Assembly (NCBI GenBank): GCA_035544675.1
Contig: DATKCA010000135.1
Span: 1-55,384, forward strand
Reading direction: 5' to 3'
DNA: 55,384 nucleotides
Origin: DATKCA01 sp035544675
GTDB lineage: Bacteria > Acidobacteriota > Thermoanaerobaculia > Gp7-AA8
Part shown: positions 1 through 9,578 of the stretch, piece by piece
Layout of the letters: the number at the start of each line of letters is the position of its first letter
Numbering within the stretch: position 1 is the first letter of the stretch
Translations under genes and position numbers: made by a program
Notes under the pieces: generated by a model
Seen by the model: only the letters and a program-made list of their open reading frames with translations
What the model was told of the DNA's origin: nothing
The model's database searches: none

Positions 1-1
1 A

Positions 2-1456
<1,455 letters not shown>

Positions 1457-1461
1457 GTGGA

Positions 1462-1505
1462 GGACAGGCAATCCTGCCTGTCCGGACAGACAGGATTGTC
1501 TGTCC
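1462..1505. repeat. GGACAGGCA-type nested palindrome between aceB and aceA
   Basis: Two adjacent 22-nt units, 1462-1483 and 1484-1505, are each nearly palindromic (GGACAGGCA-ATCC-TGCCTGTCC) and are also inverted relative to each other with 20 of 22 positions matching. A related hairpin occurs at 14511-14538. This looks like a REP-type dispersed element. Its position between the two genes could influence how much aceA is read through from aceB, which is inference. Confidence 0.8.
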
Positions 1506-1525
1506 CCCACAGATACGGAGAACGA

Positions 1526-2812
1526 ATGGCACCTCTGAAGGCAGTGCGAGACGGCAAGGACCTCGAGAAAACCTGGAATACCGGCAGCCGCTGGGACGGC
1601 ATCCGCCGCGACTACAGCGCGGAAGACGTCCTGCGCCTGCGCGGCTCGATCGAGATCAGGCACACGCTGGCCGAGCTGGGAGCGGAGCGGCTCTGGCAGC
1701 TTCTCAACAGCGAGCCGTACGTCTCCGCCCTCGGCGCCCTCACCGGCAACCAGGCCATGCAGCAGGTTCGGGCCGGCCTCAAGGCCATCTACCTCAGCGG
1801 CTGGCAGGTGGCCGCGGACGCGAACCTCTCCGGCAACATGTATCCCGACCAGAGCCTCTACCCGGCCAACTCGGTGCCGCAGGTCGTGAAGCGCATCAAC
1901 CAGGCGCTGCAACGCGCGGATCAGATCGAGCACATGGAAGGGAAGAAGAGCGGCACGTACTGGTTCGCGCCGATCATCGCCGACGCCGAAGCGGGTTTCG
2001 GCGGCAACCTCAACGCCTTCGAGCTGATGAAGGCGATGATCGAGGCGGGCGCCGCGGCGGTCCACTTCGAGGACCAGCTGGCCTCGGAGAAGAAATGCGG
2101 ACACCTGGGCGGCAAGGTCCTGGTTCCGACGAGCGCGTTCATCCGCACGCTGATCGCGGCGCGCCTGGCCGCCGACGTCATGGGCGTGGACACGATCATC
2201 GTCGGCCGGACCGACGCGCACAGCGCCGCGCTGCTCACCAGCGACGTCGACGAGCGCGATCACCCCTTCCTCACCGGCAGCCGCACGCCGGAAGGCTTTT
2301 TCGGGATGCGCAGCGGCATCGAGACGGCCATCGCGCGCGCGGTGTCGTACGCGCCGTACGCCGATCTGCTGTGGTGCGAGACGTCGACGCCCGACCTGGA
2401 TGAGGCTCGCCAGTTCGCGGAAGGCGTCCACGAGCAGTACCCCGGGAAGATGCTGGCGTACAACTGCTCGCCCTCGTTCAACTGGGCGAAGAAGCTCGAC
2501 GGGGCCACGATCGCGAAGTTCCAGCGCGAGCTCGGCGCGATGGGCTTCAAGTTCCAGTTCGTCACGCTGGCGGGATTCCACGCCCTCAACCACTCGATGT
2601 ACGAGCTGGCCAGGCAGTATCGCGACGAGGGCATGACCGCCTACTCACGCCTGCAGCAGGCCGAGTTCGCCTCCGAGAAACACGGCTACACGGCAACCAA
2701 ACACCAGCGCGAGGTCGGTACCGGCTACTTCGACGAAGTGGCCAAGGTGATCAGCGCGGGCGAGTCCTCGACGATGGCGCTGGAGGGCTCGACGGAGGCC
2801 GCGCAGTTTTGA
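1526..2812 (+). CDS. aceA: Isocitrate lyase
   Basis: Cleaves isocitrate to succinate and glyoxylate, the first step of the glyoxylate shunt. The 428-aa length is normal for the family. The catalytic loop KKCGHLGGK is intact (around residue 190), with WFAPIIADAEAGFGG and HFEDQLASE upstream and YNCSPSFNW and FQFVTLAGFH downstream. The frame is open back to 1457, but that extension is translated repeat DNA. ATG 1526 has a GGAG at 1517-1520 and begins MAPLKAV, so it is preferred. With aceB upstream it gives a complete shunt for growth on acetate or fatty acids. Confidence 0.97.
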   Translation: MAPLKAVRDGKDLEKTWNTGSRWDGIRRDYSAEDVLRLRGSIEIRHTLAELGAERLWQLLNSEPYVSALGALTGNQAMQQVRAGLKAIYLSGWQVAADANLSGNMYPDQSLYPANSVPQVVKRINQALQRADQIEHMEGKKSGTYWFAPIIADAEAGFGGNLNAFELMKAMIEAGAAAVHFEDQLASEKKCGHLGGKVLVPTSAFIRTLIAARLAADVMGVDTIIVGRTDAHSAALLTSDVDERDHPFLTGSRTPEGFFGMRSGIETAIARAVSYAPYADLLWCETSTPDLDEARQFAEGVHEQYPGKMLAYNCSPSFNWAKKLDGATIAKFQRELGAMGFKFQFVTLAGFHALNHSMYELARQYRDEGMTAYSRLQQAEFASEKHGYTATKHQREVGTGYFDEVAKVISAGESSTMALEGSTEAAQF

Positions 2813-2825
2813 GGAGAGAGAGATC

Positions 2826-2954
2826 ATGGAAGACATTCGCATATACCCGCTCGACGAAGACGAGAGCTGGCACGAGCAGACCGACGAAGAGCGGGCGTTC
2901 GAGCTCGCCCAGCGCGCGCAGGACGAAGTGCCGTTTCACATCCCGCGGGATTGA
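2826..2954 (+). CDS. Small acidic protein, 42 aa, downstream of aceA
   Basis: ATG 2826 is preceded by a purine-rich ribosome-binding site (GAGGAGAGAG, 2812-2821) that begins at the last base of the aceA stop. The product (start MEDIRIYPLDEDESWHEQ, end VPFHIPRD) is rich in Asp and Glu and has no signal peptide or membrane segment. Placement 13 nt after aceA suggests co-transcription. I recognise no family. The good ribosome-binding site and the operon spacing argue that it is real; the small size is the main doubt. Confidence 0.6.
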   Translation: MEDIRIYPLDEDESWHEQTDEERAFELAQRAQDEVPFHIPRD

Positions 2955-3027
2955 AGTGGAGCGCCGCCGACTCGGCGGCGCCCCTCAGGCCAACAAAAAA
3001 GCGCCGCCGGGCCGGCGGCGCTCCACA
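2953..3027. repeat. Paired GGAGCGCC hairpins between convergent genes
   Basis: Left copy 2953-2980 (GAAGTGGAGC-GCCGCCGA-CTCGGCGGCG) and right copy about 3001-3026 (GCGCCGCCGG-GCCGGCGGCG-CTCCAC) face each other, and each can fold into a GC-rich hairpin. The pair sits between convergent genes and may act as a bidirectional terminator. The left copy is identical, in inverse orientation, over 28 nt to 40772-40799 inside the efflux adaptor gene. Confidence 0.75.
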
Positions 3028-3029
3028 CG

Positions 3030-4649
3030 TTAGTCCGCTGCTGCCACTCCGCGGCTCAGCGCCCGCCCCGTCTCCACCATCCTTATGAACTCCTCACGCG
3101 TGCCGTCCAGGTCGACGCCGCGCGCGGCCTTCGCCAGCGCCAGCGCGCCGGCGTACGTCGCCGTCCCTTTCTCCTTCGAGCCGCGCAGCAGCATCCCGAA
3201 CTCCGCCACCGCGGTGGCGAACTGCAGGTCGGCCGAGGCCTCGTGGATGGAGCGGCCGGTGTCGGTGGCGACGGAGGTGATCAGCCGGCTGGTCTCGGCG
3301 GCCGGGTCCTTGTAGCGAAGCTTGAGCGTGGCCACGCGGCCGCGCGCGGCGGACGCCGGAACGATCTCGTACAACGCCGTCACCGAGTGGCCGGCGCCGA
3401 GCTCGCCCGCGTCCTTGGTGTCGTCGTCGAAGTCCTCGTTGGCCAGCGCTCGATTCTCGTAGCCGATCTGCCGGTAGGACGCCACCGTGGCCGGATCGAA
3501 CTCCAGCTGCACCTTCACGTCGCTGGCGATCGTCACGAGCGTTCCCGTCAGCTCGCTGACGAAGACCTTGCGCGCTTCCTTGATGTCGTCGAGATACGAG
3601 TAGTTGCCGTTGCCCTTGTTGGCCAGCATCTCCATGCGGGCGTCGTGATAGTTGTCGGTGCCGACGCCGATCGTGGTCAGGAAGATGCCGCTCTTGCGCT
3701 TCTCCTCGATCATCGACAGGAGCTGGTCGTTGCTCGACACGCCGACGTTGAAGTCGCCGTCGGTGGCCAGGATGACGCGATTGTTCCCGCCGCGGATGAA
3801 CGCATCCTGAGCGGTCCGGTACGCGAGCTCGATCCCGGCGGCGCCCGCGGTCGATCCGCCCGCCGTGAGACGGTCCAGCGCGCCGAGGATCGCACCCTTG
3901 TCCGCGCCCGACGTGGGCGCCAGCACCAGGCCGGCCGCGCCGGAGTACACCACGATCGACACCTTGTCCTCCGGTCGAAGCTGCTTCACGAGCAACGCGA
4001 ACGCCGACTTGATCAGCGGCAGGCGCTCGGGCGGCCGCATCGAGCCGGAGACATCGAGCAGGAACACGAGGTTGTTCGGCGCCATCTTCCACTGCTCGAG
4101 GTTGCGTCCCTGGATCCCGATCCGCAGCAGCCTGCTCGACGCGTTCCACGGGCAGCTGGCCACCTCGGTCGTGACCGTGAACGGGTCGTTGCCGGACGGC
4201 TTCGGATAGTCGTAGGTGAAGTAGTTCACCAGCTCTTCGATGCGCACGGCATCGGGCGGCGGCATGGTGTTCGCGGTGAGGAAGCGGCGCACGTTCGCGT
4301 ACGAGGCGCGGTCGACGTCGATGGAGAACGTCGTCACCGGGTCCCTGGCCGTGTCCTTGAACCCGTGGTCGGCGAACTGCGCGTATTGCGGATCCGTTCG
4401 GAAGTCGATCACGCTCTTCATCCGCGTGGCGTGATAGGTCGCGATCGACCCGCCGGCCAGGCCGGCGGCGACGTCGCGCGAGACGGCTTCATTCGCGGGC
4501 ATTGACAGGGGAACCGGATGCGCCGGCGGTGGGGCTGACGCGACCGGGCCGGACTCTTCGTCCTTCGCGACTTTGATCTCTTCCCTCGGCTGATCCAGCG
4601 AGCAGGCGGCGAACAGCACGAGGGTGACCAGGGCTGTGATGCGTTTCAT
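3030..4649 (-). CDS. VWA-domain lipoprotein (YfbK-like, DUF3520)
   Basis: A 539-aa predicted lipoprotein. The signal peptide ends in a lipobox (LVLFAACS, Cys about 16). The N-terminal third has the domain that precedes VWA in YfbK-type proteins (FSIDVDRASYANVRRFL, VRIEELVNYFTYDYP). The VWA fold then begins at VFLLDVSGSM, giving an intact DxSxS metal-binding site, followed by TAGGSTAGAAGIELAY and ILATDGDFNVGV. The C-terminal part (AELGAGHSVTALYEIVP) matches DUF3520. Its role is unknown; it probably binds protein partners at the cell envelope. It is convergent with the 42-aa ORF, with hairpins between. Confidence 0.9.
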   Translation of the reverse strand: MKRITALVTLVLFAACSLDQPREEIKVAKDEESGPVASAPPPAHPVPLSMPANEAVSRDVAAGLAGGSIATYHATRMKSVIDFRTDPQYAQFADHGFKDTARDPVTTFSIDVDRASYANVRRFLTANTMPPPDAVRIEELVNYFTYDYPKPSGNDPFTVTTEVASCPWNASSRLLRIGIQGRNLEQWKMAPNNLVFLLDVSGSMRPPERLPLIKSAFALLVKQLRPEDKVSIVVYSGAAGLVLAPTSGADKGAILGALDRLTAGGSTAGAAGIELAYRTAQDAFIRGGNNRVILATDGDFNVGVSSNDQLLSMIEEKRKSGIFLTTIGVGTDNYHDARMEMLANKGNGNYSYLDDIKEARKVFVSELTGTLVTIASDVKVQLEFDPATVASYRQIGYENRALANEDFDDDTKDAGELGAGHSVTALYEIVPASAARGRVATLKLRYKDPAAETSRLITSVATDTGRSIHEASADLQFATAVAEFGMLLRGSKEKGTATYAGALALAKAARGVDLDGTREEFIRMVETGRALSRGVAAAD

Positions 4650-4722
4650 GGCTTCTCCTCCGTTTATGAAGAGTTAGAAACGGAGCGGGGAGAAGAGGAA
4701 ACCGCCGCGTTATCATCACTCG

Positions 4723-5808
4723 ATGCGCCCGCTCCTCCTCTCCCTCGCACTCCTCTTTCCCCTGGCGGCCACCGCTGACGTCATCTGTGATGGGTTCGGC
4801 TCCTATCGCGAGTGCCGGGTCGGCACGACGGGCCGGATCTCTCTGGTCAGCAGCACGGGGGAGAACCCCTGCGTCGAGCGCGTGACCTGGGGAGTGGCTT
4901 CTTCGGGAGTGGTCTGGGTGGACCGTGGTTGTGCGGCGACGTTCCGGATCGACGAGGTCACCGGCCGGGTTGTGGACCGCGCGCGCGTGGTCTGCGAGTC
5001 GGAGAACGGTGGTCACCGCGTCTGTCCCGCGGACACGCGCCAGGGCGTCACTCTCGGCCGCCAGTTGAGTGTGACGGCCTGCGTGGAAGAGGTGACCTGG
5101 GGATACGAGCCTGGCAGCCGTCAGATCTGGGTGGACGACGGATGCCGCGGCGAGTTCATTCTCGGCCGCGGCGGCGACGTGCACCGTCCCGCGCCGAGAC
5201 TGGACGGGCTGGTCACGTGCGAGTCGCGGAACGGCCGGCGCGCCGAGTGTCAGGCGGATACGGCCGGAGGCGTCCAGTTGGCGCGCACGCTCAGCGACAG
5301 CCCCTGCCGTTTCAACCAGGAGTGGGGTTACGACGATGGCCGGATCTGGGTGACGAAAGGCTGCCGCGCGGACTTCGCGATCCGCGCGGGGAAGACCGCG
5401 TTGCGCACCGTGGTCTGCCAGTCACTGCCCGGCGAGCGTTACCACTGCGAGGCGGATACGCGGTTCGGCGTCGCGCTGATCGGGGAGAACGGCGAGAGCG
5501 ATTGCATCCTCGAGCGCACGTGGGGCTTCGACGAAAAAGGCGTGTGGGTGGCCGAGGGCTGCGGCGGCCAGTTCGGGCTGGGCGGGTATCGGCTGTCCGC
5601 ATCGTCGGTGCCTGCCAGCGCCGCCAGAATCACCTGCCAGTCCCTCGACGGGAAGATGAATGAGTGCGAGGTCGAAGGGATTCGCGGCGCCGGCCTGGTG
5701 CGGGCGATCGGCGACGATGTCTGCGTTCTGAACCGGACCTGGGGCTTTGGCCGCGGCGGGATCTGGGTCACGGACGGCTGCAGAGCGGAGTTCGCGATTC
5801 TGCGCTGA
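4723..5808 (+). CDS. Secreted DUF3011 protein with five tandem repeats
   Basis: A 361-aa exported protein with signal peptide MRPLLLSLALLFPLAATADV. The mature part consists of five units of about 65 residues. Each has the pattern xxCxSxxGxxxxCxADTxxGVxLxR, then C(V/R/I)xxxxWGxxxxxIWVxxGCxAEF, typical of DUF3011. Four cysteines recur per unit (VICDGFGSYRECRV ... NPCVERVTWG ... DRGCAATF), suggesting disulfide-stabilised modules outside the cytoplasm. Family function is not established. Two or three units are common, so five is long by my recollection. The stop codon abuts a long palindrome shared with the convergent zincin gene. Confidence 0.85.
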   Translation: MRPLLLSLALLFPLAATADVICDGFGSYRECRVGTTGRISLVSSTGENPCVERVTWGVASSGVVWVDRGCAATFRIDEVTGRVVDRARVVCESENGGHRVCPADTRQGVTLGRQLSVTACVEEVTWGYEPGSRQIWVDDGCRGEFILGRGGDVHRPAPRLDGLVTCESRNGRRAECQADTAGGVQLARTLSDSPCRFNQEWGYDDGRIWVTKGCRADFAIRAGKTALRTVVCQSLPGERYHCEADTRFGVALIGENGESDCILERTWGFDEKGVWVAEGCGGQFGLGGYRLSASSVPASAARITCQSLDGKMNECEVEGIRGAGLVRAIGDDVCVLNRTWGFGRGGIWVTDGCRAEFAILR

Positions 5809-5900
5809 CTCTGTGAGCCTCTGTGTTCTCTGTGACTCTGTGGTGATCCCCCGGGGAGACGAAACCACAGAGTCACAGAGAACACAGAGACTCACAGAGT
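5808..5900. repeat. CTCTGTG palindrome, 37-nt arms, filling a convergent intergenic gap
   Basis: Left arm 5808-5844 and right arm 5864-5900 are reverse complements at 36 of 37 positions, with a 19-nt centre around CCCCCGGGG. Each arm is made of CTCTGTG (or CACAGAG) words spaced 8-10 nt apart. The first base of the left arm is the last base of the upstream stop codon, and the last base of the right arm begins the complement of the convergent gene's stop codon, so the element fills the whole gap. It could serve as a bidirectional terminator. Other copies are at 16911, 19396, 32137 and 33111. Confidence 0.92.
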
Positions 5901-6274
5901 CAGTACACCATCTCGTCGTCATCGAGGCCGAAGTAGTGGCCGAGCTCGTGGATGACGGTCTCGCGCACCTCCCGCACCACCTCGCGCCGGCTCCGGCACA
6001 CGCGCAGGATCGGGCCGCGAAAAATCGCGATCTGATCCGGCAGCAGGGGGAGCATGTCGAAGGAGCGATCGGGCCGCGACACGCCGCGGTAGATTCCGAG
6101 GAGCTCGTCGGGGCCGTCGTGGTCGTCGTGGTCGTCGAGGGCTTCGAGATCGTCCGCGTTCGGCTCTTCCTCGACGACGACGGCGATGTTGTCGAGGAGG
6201 CTCGCGAATTCTTCAGGCAGCTCGTGAAGCGCCTCTTCGACGAGGGATTCGAACTGGGCGGTGGAGACTTTCAT
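5900..6274 (-). CDS. Small zincin-like metallopeptidase (PF06262 type)
   Basis: A 124-aa cytoplasmic protein. The C-terminal VIHELGHYFGLDDDEM carries the HExxHxxGxxD zinc-site pattern of the small zincin family PF06262. The N-terminal half is acidic (PNADDLEALDDHDDHDGPDE), and the middle has IYRGVSRPDRSF and ILRVCRSRREV. Start MKVSTAQFESLVEEAL is the normal family start. Substrate and role are not established for the family. The gene is transcribed away from the large outer-membrane gene, with a hairpin repeat just upstream of its start. Confidence 0.88.
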   Translation of the reverse strand: MKVSTAQFESLVEEALHELPEEFASLLDNIAVVVEEEPNADDLEALDDHDDHDGPDELLGIYRGVSRPDRSFDMLPLLPDQIAIFRGPILRVCRSRREVVREVRETVIHELGHYFGLDDDEMVY

Positions 6275-6277
6275 GGA

Positions 6278-6304
6278 TGGAGCGCCGGTGTCCTCACCGG
6301 CGCC
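6278..6304. repeat. TGGAGCGCC hairpin repeat
   Basis: TGGAGCGCCGGTG-TCCT-CACCGGCGCC forms a stem with CGCCGGTG paired to CACCGGCG. It lies 3 bp upstream of the zincin start codon, so it occupies that gene's 5' leader and the end of the next minus-strand gene. Near-identical copies are at 10633, 15745, 28638 and 36987. Confidence 0.88.
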
Positions 6305-6315
6305 CCATTATCCGT

Positions 6316-9300
6316 TTACCAGCCCGAAATGATGTTGAACCCGTAGATCACGTCTTCGGTCGGCCGGTGGAACGGTTTGGCGACGTAGACCTCGATGGGG
6401 ATGTAGCTGAGAAGAATGCGCAGGCCGGCGCCGACGCTGAGAACGGGAACGCGCTCGTCGGTGTCGGTCGCGTACTTCCAGGTCACGTCCTGATCGGCGC
6501 TCCAGGCCGCGCCGGCGTCGGCGAAGCCGAAGATCTCGGTGGGCAGGAACGAGGCATTGATGAGGCCGAACTCCGCCGTGCCGAAGAGCGGCGCGCGGAT
6601 CTCCACGCTTCCGGCGACGACGCGCGAGCCGATGAGCCGCTCGAGCGTCGGGCACTCCTGCGAGGTGCCGGGGCACTCGGCGGCGAGGTTGAACGAGTAG
6701 GGATCGTAGCCGCGCACCAGGTTGCCCTGCCCGAGGTACAGCGGAGTGAGCACCCCGGTCTCGGCGTCGCCGCCGTAGCGGCCGAAGTGCAGCCCGCGAA
6801 TGGCGAATGTGACCGGCCGCGCGTAGTAGTACTTGCGCCAGTCGGCGAGAGCGGTCGTGAACGCGAGGTCACCGGAGAGCTGCTCCAGTTCGTAGCGGTA
6901 GCGGGTGCCCCGGATCGGTGAGATGAATCCGTAGGTCGAGGCATCGCCGACGAACGCCGTGGAGGCCTTGGCCAGATTCAGCGAGAAGGCGCCGGGCAGG
7001 CGGTCGCGCTCGCGGGCCCTGACCTGGCCGCCGACGATGATGAAGCGCTCCAATTCCAGCTTTCTCGCATATCGCTCGACGCCGGCCGAGCCTTCGATGC
7101 GGCGCGTGGAGCTGAACGGGTACTGGGCGATGCCGCTGAAGTCCGTGATGGTCTGGATTTCGCGGATCTCTTCGTAGATGTCCGCCCGCACGATCTGTCC
7201 GTCGAGCTCCACGAGGTCGGTGTAGGACTGGTAGAACGGCCGGATGTAGGGGACGTGGATGAGGTCCGCGCCCCAGTTGAATCGATTTTTCTGGTTGATG
7301 TAGAAGACTTCGCCGGCCAGCTGGTCGGCGATGTTGCTGGTGCTCGATCCGCCACCGACGAACGTGAAGCCGACGTTGTGCTGTCCGAGGATGTCGCTGA
7401 AGTAGGCGCTGACGGTGCCGCCGATGCCGCCGTAGGGGCCGCCCACGCTCGCGCCGATCGTCGGAGGGCCGAGATAGGCCAGGCGGAGGGACGGGTCGTA
7501 GCGCCGTTCCTCGAATCGGACCTGCGCGGGGGGCAGACCCTGCTCCGGCGCGTTGAGGTACGCGGTGATCTCCGAGCCGGTGCCGCGGAGCGGCGGCAGG
7601 ATCGCTGCACGGGCCACGCCTTCCGGCCGCTCCACCGTGACTGCCGACGCGGCCGTCGCCGCCGGCAGCATGTAGATGTTGTAGTTGTCGTCCTCGAAGA
7701 GCGAGAACGCGATGTCACCCGACTGCAGCGCCACGCTCAGAGCCGGCGACATGTCGGTGATGCCCGAGACGCCCGTGCGCACCGCCGTCACTTGCGCGAT
7801 GCTGCCGTCGCTCCGCCGGTAGCGGTAGATGTCGGGGATGCCTTCCGGGTTGGCGATGAAGTAGATGTCGGCGTTCGGTCCCCACTGCGGGTTGATGTGC
7901 CGCGTATTTTCGAAGAGCGGCAGCACGGTCACTTCGCCGGATGCGACGTCGATCGTGGCCAGCTTCATCTCGGAGAACTGCAGCTCGTTCAGCGTGGAGC
8001 CCGGGCCGCGGTCGGTCGCGAACACGATGGTCCGCCCGTCCGGCGAGAACGCCGGCTGCGCGTCGGCGTACTTGTCGTTGGTCAGCCGCCGCACCTCTTT
8101 GCTCGCGAAGTTGTAGATGAACAGGTCGGAAACGCCGGTGGTCTGACCGGCAATGGCCACGCTGCGACCGTCCGGCGACCAGGCCACGCTCGTGATCGCG
8201 TCGATCTGCGGAACGCGGATGTGCTCGATGGCCCGCGTCTCCACGTTGACGATGGACAGGAAGTTGTCGCCCTTGGCGAACGTGATGAAGGCCAGCCGGG
8301 TCCCGTCCGGCGAGAACGCTCCTCCCGACTCGATGAACCGCAGCGACTCGAAGTGCGCGTCGCGATCCGACGACACGAGCCGGCGCAGCACCTTCCCGGT
8401 CTTCGCGTCGGCCAGGAAGAGATCGATCGAGAACAGCTCCCGCGCCGAAAGGAACGCGATGTAGCGCCCGTCCGGGCTCAGGGCCGGACCGACGTTCAGC
8501 TCGCCCTGACGGCGGCTTCTCTTCCGCTTCTGGCCTTCCGGCGGTGCGGGGTCGGGCTTGCGCCCGATGAGCGGCTGGGCCGGGTCGATGCGCGTCTGAA
8601 CCACCGGGTTGTAGAGCTCCCGGGCGGACTCCTGCCAGTCGATGAAGAGCTGCTTGTGGCTGATGCCGACGGCGCGCGGGAACGCCTCCTCGATGCCCAC
8701 CGAGCCGGCGGCGAGGAAATAGCGGACCACCGCCTCGTCTCCGAAGCGGGCGCCGATGTACGCCATCAGCGCCTGCCCGTAGCGGTACGGGAAGTAGCGC
8801 GGGTCGCGGGTGAGCTCGCGGAGGTCCGGCATGCGGTCGTGGATCGTGGCGTCGCGGATCCACATCGCCGTGAGCGGATCGATGCGTCCCTTCGAGAAGT
8901 ACTCGGCCATTCCCTCCACGAGCCAGAGCGGCAGCGCCTCCAGGTTGAACCGCCTGCGGTTCGCCGCCGCCGACGCGGCGATGTCGTACTGGAAGACGTG
9001 CACGATCTCGTGCCCGAGGACATGGTCGTTCTCGGCGTAGTCGCCGGTGAGCGGGAGGACCACCCGGTTCATGAACGCGTCAGTGAATCCGCCCGTCCCC
9101 TCTCCGATAAACCCACCGGTAGTGGTCGTCTGATGGAAGTCCGCAGGGTTGGCGTAGAGGACAATCGGCTTCCGCGTGAAGGAATGGCCGAAGACGCGCG
9201 AGAGGCGCGCGTACCAGCGCTCGGCCATCCGGCCGATGTCATGTACGACGTCGGCCTCCTGCTCGTAGTAGTAGATGTCGAAGTGCTCGGTGCGCAGGGT

Positions 9301-9414
9301 CTTGAAGTCGAAGTTCTCCCACTGCACCTTGTTGCGGCCGAAATACTGCGCGCTGGCGGGGAGGGATGTGAAGAGAAGGAGGGCAGCAGCAACGATCGAA
9401 CGTCGTAACCTCAT
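6316..9414 (-). CDS. Outer-membrane HExxH / TolB-propeller / Omp85 fusion protein
   Basis: A 1032-aa exported protein. ATG 9414 is chosen because it begins a clear signal peptide (MRLRRSIVAAALLLF...ASA); the open extension upstream is low-complexity. Residues about 30-280 form a peptidase MA-like domain with HEIVH, an HExxH site, and a downstream WLVEGMAEYF that offers the third ligand. Residues about 290-600 contain repeated SPDGR propeller blades of the TolB/PD40 type. Residues about 650-1032 resemble an Omp85/surface-antigen beta-barrel (YPFSSTRRIEGSAGVERY, LGQGNLVRGYDPYSF) and end in Trp, as outer-membrane barrels often do. It may be a surface-anchored peptidase; substrate unknown. Confidence 0.88.
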   Translation of the reverse strand: MRLRRSIVAAALLLFTSLPASAQYFGRNKVQWENFDFKTLRTEHFDIYYYEQEADVVHDIGRMAERWYARLSRVFGHSFTRKPIVLYANPADFHQTTTTGGFIGEGTGGFTDAFMNRVVLPLTGDYAENDHVLGHEIVHVFQYDIAASAAANRRRFNLEALPLWLVEGMAEYFSKGRIDPLTAMWIRDATIHDRMPDLRELTRDPRYFPYRYGQALMAYIGARFGDEAVVRYFLAAGSVGIEEAFPRAVGISHKQLFIDWQESARELYNPVVQTRIDPAQPLIGRKPDPAPPEGQKRKRSRRQGELNVGPALSPDGRYIAFLSARELFSIDLFLADAKTGKVLRRLVSSDRDAHFESLRFIESGGAFSPDGTRLAFITFAKGDNFLSIVNVETRAIEHIRVPQIDAITSVAWSPDGRSVAIAGQTTGVSDLFIYNFASKEVRRLTNDKYADAQPAFSPDGRTIVFATDRGPGSTLNELQFSEMKLATIDVASGEVTVLPLFENTRHINPQWGPNADIYFIANPEGIPDIYRYRRSDGSIAQVTAVRTGVSGITDMSPALSVALQSGDIAFSLFEDDNYNIYMLPAATAASAVTVERPEGVARAAILPPLRGTGSEITAYLNAPEQGLPPAQVRFEERRYDPSLRLAYLGPPTIGASVGGPYGGIGGTVSAYFSDILGQHNVGFTFVGGGSSTSNIADQLAGEVFYINQKNRFNWGADLIHVPYIRPFYQSYTDLVELDGQIVRADIYEEIREIQTITDFSGIAQYPFSSTRRIEGSAGVERYARKLELERFIIVGGQVRARERDRLPGAFSLNLAKASTAFVGDASTYGFISPIRGTRYRYELEQLSGDLAFTTALADWRKYYYARPVTFAIRGLHFGRYGGDAETGVLTPLYLGQGNLVRGYDPYSFNLAAECPGTSQECPTLERLIGSRVVAGSVEIRAPLFGTAEFGLINASFLPTEIFGFADAGAAWSADQDVTWKYATDTDERVPVLSVGAGLRILLSYIPIEVYVAKPFHRPTEDVIYGFNIISGW

Positions 9415-9483
9415 TGTCGAACACCTCACGCGGGGCTGCATTGAACCGCTGACCGGCCCCCCGCTGCAAGTCTGAGGCCCTTC

Positions 9484-9517
9484 GGGGGCTCCGGGCTCGG
9501 GGCTCAGGGCTCCGGGA
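9484..9517. repeat. GGGCTCN heptamer run
   Basis: Short direct repeats of the form GGGCTCC / GGGCTCG / GGGCTCA in tandem, in the 164-bp gap between two minus-strand genes (9415-9578). It resembles the other heptamer-based low-complexity tracts in the window. No other feature is evident in this gap. Confidence 0.6.
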
Positions 9518-9578
9518 ATCAGGCCTGGGCGGTTCCGGGACTGAGTCCGGATGAGGACGCCAGTGCATCCTCCCGGTG

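Noticed and set aside
1457..1525. Upstream extension of isocitrate lyase
   Set aside because: The 23 extra codons are translated repeat DNA; ATG 1526 has a ribosome-binding site and the family-typical start.
7255..9408. A 717-codon plus-strand open frame opposite the outer-membrane fusion gene
   Set aside because: It is antisense to a gene with clear domains, is rich in Arg, Val and Asp with no motif, and is a by-product of high-GC codon use. Similar antisense frames at 1064-2593, 12283-14091 and 19875-22052 were rejected for the same reason.
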